Below, in pieces: positions 49,101 through 57,861 of a stretch of 64,000 nt of DNA; position 1 is the first letter of the stretch; every line of letters begins with the position of its first letter. The notes under the pieces were generated by a model that saw nothing but the letters and a program-made list of their open reading frames with translations, did no database searches and was not told the DNA's origin. A program made the position numbers and the translations under genes. This DNA comes from Gemmatimonadaceae bacterium (GTDB taxonomy: Bacteria > Gemmatimonadota > Gemmatimonadetes > Gemmatimonadales > Gemmatimonadaceae), in NCBI GenBank assembly GCA_020852815.1, contig JADZAN010000047.1:1-64000 (forward strand), in the 5' to 3' direction.

Positions 49101-52100
49101 CCTCACCGTCACGGTGGGCGCCGGCGCGCAGCCCAGCGTCGTGAACTCGGCGAGCGTTGCCACGCCCAATGACATCGACGCCGGCAACAACAACGCGAGC
49201 GTGACCACGCCGGTCGGCGTCGCGCCCGTGATCGACCTTGCCATCACCAAGTCGCACGTCGGGAACTTCGTCCTTGGCGGCACCGGCAGCTACACCCTGC
49301 TGGTGCGCAATGTCGGGACGATTGCCACCACCGGTGCGATCACCGTCAGCGACAACCTCCCGGCCGGGCTGTCGTTCATCTCGGGGAGCGGGAGCGGCTG
49401 GAGCTGTTCCGCCGCCGGCCAGGCCGTCAGCTGCACCAACGGCGGCCCCATCGCCGCCGGGGCATCGAGCACCATTGCCCTGTCGGTAGCCATCGCGCCG
49501 TCGGCGCCGTCGTCCGTCACCAACACGGCGACCGTGGGCACGCCGGGCGATGCGAATGCCGGCAACAACACGTCGTCCGATCCGACCACGATCGCCAGCG
49601 GCGTCGACCTCGCGATCTCCAAGACCAGTACGTCGCCGATGACGGTGGGGCAGAACGCCCGCTACCTCCTCGACGTGACGAACCTCGGCCCTGGCAGCAC
49701 GACCGGGACTATCACCGTCACCGACATCCTCCCCGCGGGGTTGACCTACGTCTCCGCAGCGGGCACCGGCTTCACGTGCGCGGCTGCCGGGCAGACCGTC
49801 ACGTGCACCGCACCTGGCCCGATGACGGTCGGACAGAGCGTGGGGATCACGCTCACCGTGGCGGTGGAGGGCGCGGCGCTGCCGACCGTGACCAACACGG
49901 CGCGTGTTGCCACGCCGGGCGACATCAACCCGGACAACAACACCAGCAGCGTCTCCACGAGCGTGGCATCGGGGATCGACCTGGCCATCGGCAAGGTGGC
50001 CGGGACGCTCATCACCGGGACCAACGGCACCTTCACGCTCGACGTGCGGAACGTGGGGACCGGGGCCACGACGGGGACCATCACCGTCAGCGACAACTTG
50101 GCCAGTGGCCTCACCTTCGTGAGCGGGACCGGCAGCGGCTTCTCGTGCAGCGCCGCGGGGCAGCTCGTGACGTGCACGCGCGCCACCTCGCTCGCCCCCG
50201 GGCAGTCGGTGAGTCTCGTGCTCACCGTTGCCGTCAGCGCCAGCGCCGGCACCGCGATCGCCAACACGGCAACGGTGTCCACGCCCGGCGACTCCAACCT
50301 TCCGAACAACACTGCCACGGTGGGACCGGTGACAGTGGGGACGCCGGCGCCGGATCTCGCGATCGCCAAGGACGTGAGCGGGACGATCGTGGCCGGTAGC
50401 AATGCGACGTTTGTCATCACCGTCAACAATCTGGGGCAGGGGAGCACGACGGGCCCCATCACCGTCACGGACAACCTCTCGCCGGGGCTCACCTACGGTT
50501 CGGCCGCGGGGGCGGGGTGGAGCTGCCAGGCAGCGGGGCAGCTGGTGACGTGCACCAACCCGGGCCCGCTGGCGCCGGGCGCCACCAGCACGTTGCAGCT
50601 GACCGTGCACGTCGCGCCGGGGCTCACCTCGCTGGCCAACAGCGCGTCGGTGACCACCACCGGCGACGCCAACAGCGGGAACAACACCGCCGGCACCGGG
50701 AGCGTCGACGTTGCCCCGGCGCCGGATCTCGCCATCGCCAAGGTGGCGGTAGGGACGTTCAGCATCGGGCAACCCGCCAGCTACAACCTTACGGTCTCCA
50801 ACGTCGGTGCCGGTGCCACGATCGGGACGATCACGATCACCGACAACCTGCCGCCCTCGCTGCAGTTCGTCTCGGCCACCGGGCCTGGGTGGAGCTGCAG
50901 TGCGGCGGGGCAGCTGGTGACCTGCACCAACCCCGGGCCGATTTCCGCCGGGGCCAGCAGCACCGTCACCCTCACCGTGAGGCCGACGGCGGCCGCCGCG
51001 CCCTCCGTAACCAATACGGCGAGCGTCGCGACGCCCGGCGACACCAACGATGCGAATGACACCGGCTCCGCCACCACGCCGGTGGGCGGGACGGTCGACC
51101 TCGCGCTGGACAAGACCGGTCCTGACAGCGTGACCGTTGGCGCGTCGGCGTCGTACACGCTCGCCGTGCGCAACGTGGGATCGCTCCCCACGACGGGGGT
51201 GATCACCCTCGTCGACACGCTGCCGCCGGGGCTCACCGCCCAGTCGGCGTCGGGGGGCGGCTTCAGCTGCACGATCAACGGCTTGGTGGTCACCTGCACG
51301 CGCTCCAACCCGCCATTGCAGCCGAGCGAGGGGGCAACGGTCACCATCACCGCCCTGGTCACGGCTGCGGCGAGTTCGCCACTCCTCAACCGCGCCTGCG
51401 TCGCCAACGCGCCTGACGCGAACAGCGCCAACAACTGCGATGCCGTCTCGTCCGGCATCGCCGGCGGCTTCGACCTCGTCCTCGTGAAGGATGTCGTCGG
51501 AACGCTGGAGATCGGGAAGCAGGGGCGCTTCACGCTCGACGTGCGCAACGTGGGGGCGGCTCCGGCCGCACCGACGATCAGCGTCGTCGACACGCTGCCG
51601 CCAGGGCTCACCTTCCTCTCCGCCAGCACCAACGACTGGATGTGCGCCGCGGCCGGGCAGGTCGTCACCTGCCTGCGTTCCACCTCGCTGGCGCCGGGTG
51701 CCACGAGCCACATCGACCTCAACGTCAGCGTCTCGGCGCTCGCCGTTCCGTCGGTCACCAACTGCGCCGTCACCGCGGCGCCTGACGAGTCGGGGTCGCG
51801 CCTCAACAACCGCAGTTGCGTGACGGTCCCCGTCGCCAGCCCGGCTTCCATCGACCTCGTCAAGCAGGTGTCCAAGTCGGAAGTGCAGGTCGGCGACGCG
51901 GTCGACTACACCGTGACCGTGACCAATACCGGCGGGCGTGACATCACCGACCTCGTGGTGAGCGATACGCTGCCAGGGGGCTTCCGCTACGAAGCGAAGT
52001 CGGGGCGCCTCGGCAATGCGGCCCTTGCCGATCCCGCCGGCTCGCCAGGCCCGCTGCTCACCTTCACGCTCGGGCGTCTGGCGCGTGGCGCGTCACTCAC

Positions 52101-55100
52101 GCTGTCGTATCGCGTGCGCGTGGGCGCGGGGGCGCGAGCCGGTGTGAACACCAACGTCGCCGTCGCCAGCAGCCCGGGGGGCGGCACCAGGTCGCAGCCC
52201 GGTTACGCCTCGACGCGCGTCCTCGCCGGCCTCTTCCAGGAGCGCGGTGCGATCATCGGCAAGGTCTACACGCAGTGCAACTGCTCGTTCGCGCGCCAGG
52301 ACGCCGGCGAGATCGGCATCCCGGGTGTACGCGTCTACCTGGAGGACGGGTCGTCGGTGGTGACCGACGTGGAAGGGAAGTACTCCTTCTACAACGTCAG
52401 CTCGCGACTCCACGTGGTGAAGGTCGATCGCGCCACCCTCCCCGTGGGCGCCGTCCTCACCCCGTTAGGCAATCGCAACGCGGGCGATGGCTGGTCGCGC
52501 TTTGCCGACGTGAAGGCCGGCGAGTTGCACAAGGCGGACTTCGCCGAGTCGTCGGGGAACGTCGAGGTGATGGAACGGATCCTCGACCGTCGTCGCGGCG
52601 GTGAAGTGAACAACGCGGGCGAACGCGCGGTGCCGTCGTCGTATCCCGCGGCGAGCGTCCTGCCGGTGGCGCAGCCGGCCACCGCGCGCGACACGCTGCG
52701 CGGCGAACCACGTGCGGCCTACGACCTCGCCAACGAGCGCGGGTTGCAGGGCACGTCGATGTATGCCGCGTCGCCGCTCCACCCCAAGGGACCGAGCGGT
52801 GGCGAGACGCGGGCGTATTCGCCGCTCCTCGGCAATCGCACGCTCACCGATCGCAACTCGCAGCTCCCGGTCACCGCGCTGGCGGCGCGCGAGCGTCGCA
52901 CCACGACGCCGGCGGCGCCGGGCCGCCTGGAGGTGAACGTCACCCCCGATGCCATCCCGGCCGACGGACAGACGCTGGTACCGGTGTATGTCCGCGTGGT
53001 CGATGCCGCAGGAGAGCCGGTGAAGGGGACGATCGCGGCCACGCTCGAGTCGTCGCTTGGACGTTGGATCAATGCCAGCGCCCTCGAGGTGGCCAACCAG
53101 GGATTGCAGGTCACGCTGCAGGATGGGCGTGGCGCCTTCTTCCTTACCGCTCCTGGTGAACCGGGGCGCGGAGAGCTGCGTGTCACGACCGACTTCGGCG
53201 ACGTGACGCTTCCGCTCACCTTTGTCCCCTCGGCGCGCCAGCTGACCATGACCGGGTTGCTCAACGCCCGCGTCGACCTGCGCGCGCTCCTCTCGGGCGA
53301 CAACGCCCTGGCCGCCGATGCCGACGGCTTCGAGGAAGCGCTCCGCGACTGGAGCGTGGATCGCAACGACGGCAAGGTGCGCGCGGGTGCGCGCGGGGCG
53401 CTCTTCCTCAAGGGGCGCGTCGCGGGTGACAAGCTGCTCACCCTGGCCTACGACTCCGAGCGCGATCGCGGACGCACGTACTTCCGCGATATCCGCCCGG
53501 ATGAGTTCTATCCGACATACGGCGATGGCGGCTTGCGCGAGTTTGACGGGCAGTCGCGCCGTCGATTCTACGCGCGCCTCGACAACGGGACGTCGTATAC
53601 GCTGTTCGGCGACTTCCAGACCGCGCGCGCCGACGAGCGTCGCATGCTGTCGGCATACGATCGCACCCTCAACGGTGCGGTGCAGCACTTCGACGGCTCG
53701 CGCGGACGGGCCACGCTCTTTGCCAGCCAGGGACGCGGGAGCCAGGTGGTCGATGAGATCGCCGGGCGCGGGATCTCCGGGCCGTACGCGCTCACGCGCT
53801 CCAACGGCCTGATGAACTCCGAGCGTGTCGAGATCGTCGTGCGCGACCGGAACCAGCCGTCGGTGATTCTCTCGCGCACGCCGCTCACGCGCTTCGCCGA
53901 CTACACGATCGAGCCGCTCACCGGACGCCTCCTCCTCCGCAACCCGGTGCCAAGTGCCGACGCCAACCTCAACCCGGTCTCCATCCGCGTCACGTATGAG
54001 ACAGAGTCGGCCGGTGAGAAGTTCTGGGTGTACGGCGGCGATGCCTCGCTCCGCCTGACGAGTCGATTCGAGGTGGGCGGCAATTATGCCCGCGATGAGA
54101 ACCCGTTGCAGCTCACGTCGATGGCGGGGCTCAACGCCACGGCGAAGCTGGCGAGCGGGACGTACCTGATGGGCGAGTGGGCGCGCACCGACGTTGCCAA
54201 CGTCGTCGGGACCGCCTCGCGCATGGAGCTGCGACATCAGTCCGACCGCATCGAGGGGAGGGCGTACGCGGCGCACAGCGACGCGGAATTCAACAACGCC
54301 TCGTCCACGTTCCATGGCGGGCGCACCGAGTTCGGCGGACGCTTCACGGCGCGCCTCGACAGCACCACGCGCCTGGTGGGCGAGGCGCTGCACACCGAGG
54401 ACGAGGTGCGCGGTGCCTCGCGCAAGGGGATGCTCCTCGCGCTCGAGCGCCAGCTCAACCGTGCGTGGCGCGCCGAGTTCGGCTATCGCTACGCGAAGGA
54501 AGACGGGAGCGTGTCGCCGGGGCAGTCGGCGCTCGTCCCCGTGGACCGTGACGTGAGCGCGCTGCGCGGGCGCCTGACGTGGACGCTGCCGCAGCAGACG
54601 CGGAGCGCGCTGTTCGCCGAGTACGAGCAGGACGTGCGCGACGCCTCGCACCGCGGTGCGTTAGGCGGCGAGTACCTCCTGTCCAACCGTGCACGCCTCT
54701 ATGGGCGCCACGAGTGGCTGACCGGGGTCGAGGGGGCGTACGCCACCAACCTTGGCACCACGCAGCAGTACACCGTGTTCGGCATCGACGCCGACTACCT
54801 CAAGAACACGCGCATGTTCAGCGAGTACCGTGCGCGCGATGCGTACAGCGGGCGCGATGCCGAGGCGTCGATCGGATTGCGCAACCGGTGGGCGTTGGGG
54901 CCGGGGCTCATCGTCAACACGAGCTTCGAGCGTGTCTCGCCGCTGTTTGCCGGGACGCCGAACAATGCGCTCGGGACGCAGGGCGACGCGCTGGCCGTGA
55001 CCGGCGGCGTCGAGTGGACCAGGCCGTCGCTGTGGAAGAGCACCGCGCGCCTCGAGTTCCGCAATGCCGACACCGGCGACAACATGCTCGCCTCGTTTGG

Positions 55101-55755
55101 GTACGCGAGGAAGCTCACGCGTGACTGGACGTTCCTCGGCCGCACGCTGTGGGACGTGGCCGACGCGCAGAACAACCAGACTCGCGGCTGGTCGCAGGTT
55201 GGCTTTGCCTGGCGCGAGACCGACCGCAATCGCTGGAACGCGGTGATGCGCTACGAGCACAAGCTCGAGCACAACGGGGCGCTGGCCTCGACGCCGCAGA
55301 ACGAGACCATGGCGCACATCCTGGCGGGGCTCGTCAACCTGCAGGCCACCGATCGCCTGACGCTCTCCGGTCGGTATGCGGCCAAGTCGGCGCGTGACGT
55401 GGTGGGGGTGACGTCGACGCGGAGCACCTCGCAGCTCTTCATGGGGCGCGGCATTCTCGACCTCACGAAGCGTGTCGACGCGGGGGTGATCGGTTCGCTG
55501 CTTGCGACCGATGGTCTCTCGTCGCGCCAGTACGGACTCGGTGGGGAGCTGGGCCTCATCGTGATGAAGAACCTTCGCATCGCCGGCGGCTACAACCTGT
55601 TCGGCTTCACCGACAAGGACCTCAACACCTTCGGCACCACCCGCAAGGGGGCGTACCTCGAACTCGGCTTCAAGTTCGACGAGTCGCTGTTCGGGCTCGG
55701 CGCGACTCCCGCGCCGTGCGAGACTGCCTGCCGTACCGGGGGGAAGGACGAATGA
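46186..55755 (+). CDS. Giant exported DUF11-repeat protein with barrel-like C-terminus
   Basis: 3189 residues. A signal peptide (VFMLSSAVALAATSPILPAK) is followed by about 15 DUF11 repeats from residue 98 to 2010, each about 124 residues, starting near 98, 263, 386, 516, 640, 766, 888, 1016, 1139, 1264, 1388, 1513, 1636, 1761 and 1888. Each begins DLAIxK and contains a cysteine pair (WSC...VxCT). Then come an SdrD_B-like domain (2024-2095; GIPGVRVYLEDGSSVVTDVE), an invasin-like Ig domain (2248-2345) and an 830-residue beta-strand-rich region resembling an outer-membrane barrel (to 3189, ending CETACRTGGKDE). Likely a surface filament or adhesin; overlaps the OmpA gene. Confidence 0.8.
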   Translation: MRLNANSLAFGRVFMLSSAVALAATSPILPAKAQGADGGWGALPSSRGAMRASTGYAIGRPANAVVSRTLAAGAASGAKSDATTSAARAGSAFFAGIAGNVIKTVSDLNGGNVLAGDVLEYTITVANTGPDSLRGVVFRDFMPTGTTYVAGSMVVLSGANAGAKTDASGDDQGIWDSGLKRVRIMLATGATSAAGGTMQVGDATSVRFRTRINAGTAPGTVISNEASVVYLDPITSVVREVHSRPPGGDPLGEPTTITVGTPDLSIAKTHAGTFYRGQPAQYTLTVSNVGTAPTTAAISFSDVLPAGLTPTAAAGAGWSCTVVAQTVSCTHPGPVANGASLPAVTLSVNVAANAAANLTNTATTSGGGETNTGNNSASDPTAIADPPIDLAIAKSSSPATFSVGSNATYTLNVSNVSSYATTGVITVTDVLPAGLTYVSANGTGWSCAFAAGTLTCTAPGPLAGGSSLNAITLTVAVGAGAAPSVANTATVGTTVPDADPANNTSTATNPVAVPTPDLSIAKSHSGSFAVGSTGSFTLTITNAGNLATAATTTVTDVLPAGLTFASASSGTFTCAHAAGTVSCTRTTPIAIAEVATITLVVNVTAAALPGVTNTATVAVPGDGNNANNSASDPVSVVAPDLAIAKSATSALTVGANATYSLTVSNVSSTATTGTITVSDVLPAGLTFVSAAGTGWSCANAAGTVSCTTPGPLAGAASLPSITLTVAVAAAALPSVSNTASVSTPGDVNSANNSATVNTAVSPAPVVDLAITKSHVGTPSVGGSQLFTIQVTNVGTASTTGAISVTDNLPAGLTFVSGNAAGWGCSAIGQAVSCTSGGTMAPGASVSIALTVGVGAAAAPAVTNTAHVATAGDANATNDTASDPLTVVAPDLTIAKAAGGAFVVGSNASYTLDVSNVGTGSTTGAITVTDVIPAGLTYVSASGTGWSCSFAAGTVSCTTPGPVAAAASLPTITLTVTVGAGAQPSVVNSASVATPNDIDAGNNNASVTTPVGVAPVIDLAITKSHVGNFVLGGTGSYTLLVRNVGTIATTGAITVSDNLPAGLSFISGSGSGWSCSAAGQAVSCTNGGPIAAGASSTIALSVAIAPSAPSSVTNTATVGTPGDANAGNNTSSDPTTIASGVDLAISKTSTSPMTVGQNARYLLDVTNLGPGSTTGTITVTDILPAGLTYVSAAGTGFTCAAAGQTVTCTAPGPMTVGQSVGITLTVAVEGAALPTVTNTARVATPGDINPDNNTSSVSTSVASGIDLAIGKVAGTLITGTNGTFTLDVRNVGTGATTGTITVSDNLASGLTFVSGTGSGFSCSAAGQLVTCTRATSLAPGQSVSLVLTVAVSASAGTAIANTATVSTPGDSNLPNNTATVGPVTVGTPAPDLAIAKDVSGTIVAGSNATFVITVNNLGQGSTTGPITVTDNLSPGLTYGSAAGAGWSCQAAGQLVTCTNPGPLAPGATSTLQLTVHVAPGLTSLANSASVTTTGDANSGNNTAGTGSVDVAPAPDLAIAKVAVGTFSIGQPASYNLTVSNVGAGATIGTITITDNLPPSLQFVSATGPGWSCSAAGQLVTCTNPGPISAGASSTVTLTVRPTAAAAPSVTNTASVATPGDTNDANDTGSATTPVGGTVDLALDKTGPDSVTVGASASYTLAVRNVGSLPTTGVITLVDTLPPGLTAQSASGGGFSCTINGLVVTCTRSNPPLQPSEGATVTITALVTAAASSPLLNRACVANAPDANSANNCDAVSSGIAGGFDLVLVKDVVGTLEIGKQGRFTLDVRNVGAAPAAPTISVVDTLPPGLTFLSASTNDWMCAAAGQVVTCLRSTSLAPGATSHIDLNVSVSALAVPSVTNCAVTAAPDESGSRLNNRSCVTVPVASPASIDLVKQVSKSEVQVGDAVDYTVTVTNTGGRDITDLVVSDTLPGGFRYEAKSGRLGNAALADPAGSPGPLLTFTLGRLARGASLTLSYRVRVGAGARAGVNTNVAVASSPGGGTRSQPGYASTRVLAGLFQERGAIIGKVYTQCNCSFARQDAGEIGIPGVRVYLEDGSSVVTDVEGKYSFYNVSSRLHVVKVDRATLPVGAVLTPLGNRNAGDGWSRFADVKAGELHKADFAESSGNVEVMERILDRRRGGEVNNAGERAVPSSYPAASVLPVAQPATARDTLRGEPRAAYDLANERGLQGTSMYAASPLHPKGPSGGETRAYSPLLGNRTLTDRNSQLPVTALAARERRTTTPAAPGRLEVNVTPDAIPADGQTLVPVYVRVVDAAGEPVKGTIAATLESSLGRWINASALEVANQGLQVTLQDGRGAFFLTAPGEPGRGELRVTTDFGDVTLPLTFVPSARQLTMTGLLNARVDLRALLSGDNALAADADGFEEALRDWSVDRNDGKVRAGARGALFLKGRVAGDKLLTLAYDSERDRGRTYFRDIRPDEFYPTYGDGGLREFDGQSRRRFYARLDNGTSYTLFGDFQTARADERRMLSAYDRTLNGAVQHFDGSRGRATLFASQGRGSQVVDEIAGRGISGPYALTRSNGLMNSERVEIVVRDRNQPSVILSRTPLTRFADYTIEPLTGRLLLRNPVPSADANLNPVSIRVTYETESAGEKFWVYGGDASLRLTSRFEVGGNYARDENPLQLTSMAGLNATAKLASGTYLMGEWARTDVANVVGTASRMELRHQSDRIEGRAYAAHSDAEFNNASSTFHGGRTEFGGRFTARLDSTTRLVGEALHTEDEVRGASRKGMLLALERQLNRAWRAEFGYRYAKEDGSVSPGQSALVPVDRDVSALRGRLTWTLPQQTRSALFAEYEQDVRDASHRGALGGEYLLSNRARLYGRHEWLTGVEGAYATNLGTTQQYTVFGIDADYLKNTRMFSEYRARDAYSGRDAEASIGLRNRWALGPGLIVNTSFERVSPLFAGTPNNALGTQGDALAVTGGVEWTRPSLWKSTARLEFRNADTGDNMLASFGYARKLTRDWTFLGRTLWDVADAQNNQTRGWSQVGFAWRETDRNRWNAVMRYEHKLEHNGALASTPQNETMAHILAGLVNLQATDRLTLSGRYAAKSARDVVGVTSTRSTSQLFMGRGILDLTKRVDAGVIGSLLATDGLSSRQYGLGGELGLIVMKNLRIAGGYNLFGFTDKDLNTFGTTRKGAYLELGFKFDESLFGLGATPAPCETACRTGGKDE

Positions 55756-56786
55756 GCATGACCTACCTGCGCCGTGCGCCTCGGGCGTGGCAGGCGCTTG
55801 CCGCGCTGAGCGTGGGCGCGACGCTCGCGGCCTGCGCGCACGCGCCTGCCGCGGGCGCACGCCTGCCGTCAGCTGCACCGTTGACGCCGGTGTCGGCACG
55901 CATCACCGATGAGGCGATCGCCCGTGATCTTGCCACCATCGCCGCGCACGAGCGTCAGGTGCTGACGCTCGCGTCGGCCGCGCCGGGGTCGCCGTCGCGG
56001 TTCCGCCTGGCGCGGCGCGCGCTCCAGTACCTGGCGCTGGCGCGTGCCGCCTACGAGCGCAACGATCGCTCGACCTTTCCCGACGATGCCCTGGCGTGGG
56101 CGCGGGCTGACATCGACGTGTTGTCACGCGACGCGGCAGCCACCGAGCCGTCGTCGGCGGTCCCCGTTCCCGTCGCAGCAATCGCGTCGCACGCCTTCCT
56201 GGGCGGCGCAGCGTGTCGCGTGGAGCCGGTGTCCGCGTACACCGCTGCACTCGATGGTTTGGAAAAGGCGCTGGTCGTTCCCGAGCGACCGGCACCGGTT
56301 CCGGTGGAAGACCGGCCGCTCCCGCCGCGCCCCGCCGCGCGGTGCGAGGGGCCGGAACGCCTCACCGGGGTTCCCGGGATGGTGCACTTCGCGCTCGACC
56401 GCTCGATCCTCTCGCCGGCCACGCGCGAGGTGCTCGATCGCGCGGCCGCCGCGCTGGCGCCCTACCCGGGCGTCCGCGTGCGCCTGTCGGGACACACCGA
56501 CGTGCGAGCCAGCGAGGCGTACAACCAGGCACTCTCCGAGCGGCGCGTCAACGCGGTGCGTGACTACCTGGCGTCGCGCGGCGTCGCGGTCGAGCGCCTG
56601 GAGTCGTCGGCGCGGGGCGAGGCGCAGCCGCTGGTTGGTGGATCGCTCGCACGCGACCACGCCCGCAACCGTCGCGTGGAGCTTCGCTACGTGCTCTGCG
56701 ACGGGAGCGAGGTCCCGCTGGACGAGGAACTCTCCGACCTGCAGCTCGAGGCACGCCGCAAGCGGGTCATCCCCCGCGAGAAGTAG
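55752..56786 (+). CDS. OmpA-family peptidoglycan-binding lipoprotein
   Basis: 344 residues; ATG 55752 overlaps the giant gene's stop as ATGA. A lipoprotein signal (ALSVGATLAACAHAP) and a helical middle lead to an OmpA C-terminal domain at about 210-335: VHFALDRSILSPATREVLD, RLSGHTDVRASEAYNQALSE, ERRVNAVRDYLASRGVAVER, split in use. It anchors the outer membrane to peptidoglycan. Coupling to the giant DUF11 protein suggests it anchors or assembles that protein. A terminator follows. Confidence 0.87.
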   Translation: MSMTYLRRAPRAWQALAALSVGATLAACAHAPAAGARLPSAAPLTPVSARITDEAIARDLATIAAHERQVLTLASAAPGSPSRFRLARRALQYLALARAAYERNDRSTFPDDALAWARADIDVLSRDAAATEPSSAVPVPVAAIASHAFLGGAACRVEPVSAYTAALDGLEKALVVPERPAPVPVEDRPLPPRPAARCEGPERLTGVPGMVHFALDRSILSPATREVLDRAAAALAPYPGVRVRLSGHTDVRASEAYNQALSERRVNAVRDYLASRGVAVERLESSARGEAQPLVGGSLARDHARNRRVELRYVLCDGSEVPLDEELSDLQLEARRKRVIPREK

Positions 56787-56813
56787 GCAAGCCATCGCGG
56801 AGATTGCCGCCTG

Positions 56814-56858
56814 ACGACGAGGCCCCCGCATCCGTACTGGGTGCGGGGGCCTCGTCGT
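56814..56858. terminator. Strong bidirectional terminator
   Basis: ACGACGAGGCCCCCGCA (56814-56830) pairs perfectly with TGCGGGGGCCTCGTCGT (56842-56858). It lies between the OmpA gene and the converging gene at 56877 and can serve both. Confidence 0.85.
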
Positions 56859-56876
56859 CTCGTCAGCTGCACTCGG

Positions 56877-57311
56877 CTATTCCTTGCGCACGAACGACAC
56901 CTGCGCCATGATCGCCGATCGCTCGCCACAGCCATCCTCCACCGGGGCCAGGCGCACCGTCTTGCCATCGTCGGAGATCGTGAGCTTGTACTTCGCCGTG
57001 CCTGGACACATGAGCGACCCCTCCAGGTCATTCCACGTCAGGTGCTCGCCCTCGTAGGCCATGCGCGAGCGCGTCATCATCATCCCGCCTTGCTCGATCA
57101 CCATGATCGAGTCGCCTTCGAAGCGGGCGGTGAACACCGAGACGTCCATGCCGCCGGAGAAGTTCTGGTCGGCGACGACCTGATAAGTCCCGGGAGCGAT
57201 GCGGCGAGGCGCGGCCGCCTGCGCGGACGCGATGGATCCAACAGCGCTCACGGCGGCGGCGGCGCCAACAACGAGGATCGTGATGGCGAGACGGCGAAGG
57301 CGAGGAATCAT
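56877..57311 (-). CDS. Exported protein, function unknown
   Basis: 144 residues from ATG 57311. A signal peptide (LAITILVVGAAAAVSAVGS, ending near SAQAAAP) precedes a small beta-rich domain: APGTYQVVADQNFSGGMDVS, FEGDSIMVIEQGGMMMTRSR, YKLTISDDGKTVRLAPVED. Two cysteines (MCPGT, GCGER) could pair. The style is of small lipocalin-like stress proteins; no family recognised. It diverges from blaI. Confidence 0.65.
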   Translation of the reverse strand: MIPRLRRLAITILVVGAAAAVSAVGSIASAQAAAPRRIAPGTYQVVADQNFSGGMDVSVFTARFEGDSIMVIEQGGMMMTRSRMAYEGEHLTWNDLEGSLMCPGTAKYKLTISDDGKTVRLAPVEDGCGERSAIMAQVSFVRKE

Positions 57312-57406
57312 GAAGACGGTGCCCGTGAAGGGTTGCAGCTCCGGCGCGCGGGAGGCGCGCGACAACTATACATCGCAAGCGGCCGCTCCGCCCCGCCACT
57401 GAGCGA

Positions 57407-57468
57407 CAACTAAAGAACTAGTTGACAGTCCGCCCGGCATGCGCCATTTTCTACGAGACTTCTAGTAG
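57407..57468 (+). promoter_or_regulatory. Promoter and BlaI-type operators of the blaI-M56 operon
   Basis: CAACTA (57407-57412) / TAGTTG (57419-57424) is a perfect dyad overlapping TTGACA (57422-57427), a consensus -35. Downstream, CTACGAG / CTAGTAG (57451-57468, one mismatch) is a second dyad with the CTAC..GTAG pattern of BlaI-family operators. No good -10 is visible. Two dyads fit autoregulation by the BlaI-like repressor encoded next. Confidence 0.6.
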
Positions 57469-57477
57469 GAGACTGAC

Positions 57478-57861
57478 GTGGACGAGATCGTCTTCACGGG
57501 ACGCGAACTGGACGTGATGGCCGTGCTGTGGGCCCGAGGGCCGAGCACGGTCGCCGAGGTGCGCGACAGCCTTGACGATGACCTCGCGTACACCACCGTC
57601 CTCACCGTGCTGCGCACGCTGGAATCGAAGGGGCACGTGACGCACGATCCCGAAGGGAAGGCGCATCGCTACTCCGCGCAGGTGGCGCGCGATGCGGCGG
57701 GGCGCTCCGCGTTGGGGCGCATCGTCGACAAGATCTTCGGTGGGTCGCGCGAACTCCTGCTGGCGCAACTCGTCGGCGAACGGGAGGTCGACGAGGCCGA
57801 ACTCAAGCGGCTCCGGCGAGTCCTCAACGAGCGGCTGAAGGACAGCGGGGGGGGCCGATGA
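57478..57861 (+). CDS. BlaI/MecI/CopY-family winged-helix repressor
   Basis: 127 residues from GTG 57478 (AGGAGA 5 to 10 bases upstream). Winged helix at residues 3-75 (FTGRELDVMAVLWARGPSTV, AYTTVLTVLRTLESKGHV), then a C-terminal dimerisation helix pair (EAELKRLRRVLNERLKDSGG). Usually represses its own operon until its partner M56 peptidase is activated. The stop overlaps the M56 start (ATGA), the classical pair. Confidence 0.92.
   Translation: MDEIVFTGRELDVMAVLWARGPSTVAEVRDSLDDDLAYTTVLTVLRTLESKGHVTHDPEGKAHRYSAQVARDAAGRSALGRIVDKIFGGSRELLLAQLVGEREVDEAELKRLRRVLNERLKDSGGGR

Noticed and set aside
47890-51711. A 1273-codon open frame antisense to the giant DUF11 gene
   Set aside because: It is an arginine/alanine-rich shadow of a high-GC repeat array. 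The plus-strand frame has a signal peptide, domain structure and an overlapping downstream gene.
46970-51850. CRISPR-like regular repeat spacing
   Set aside because: The 370-base period is protein-coding DUF11 repeats; there are no short direct repeats with unique spacers and no cas genes.
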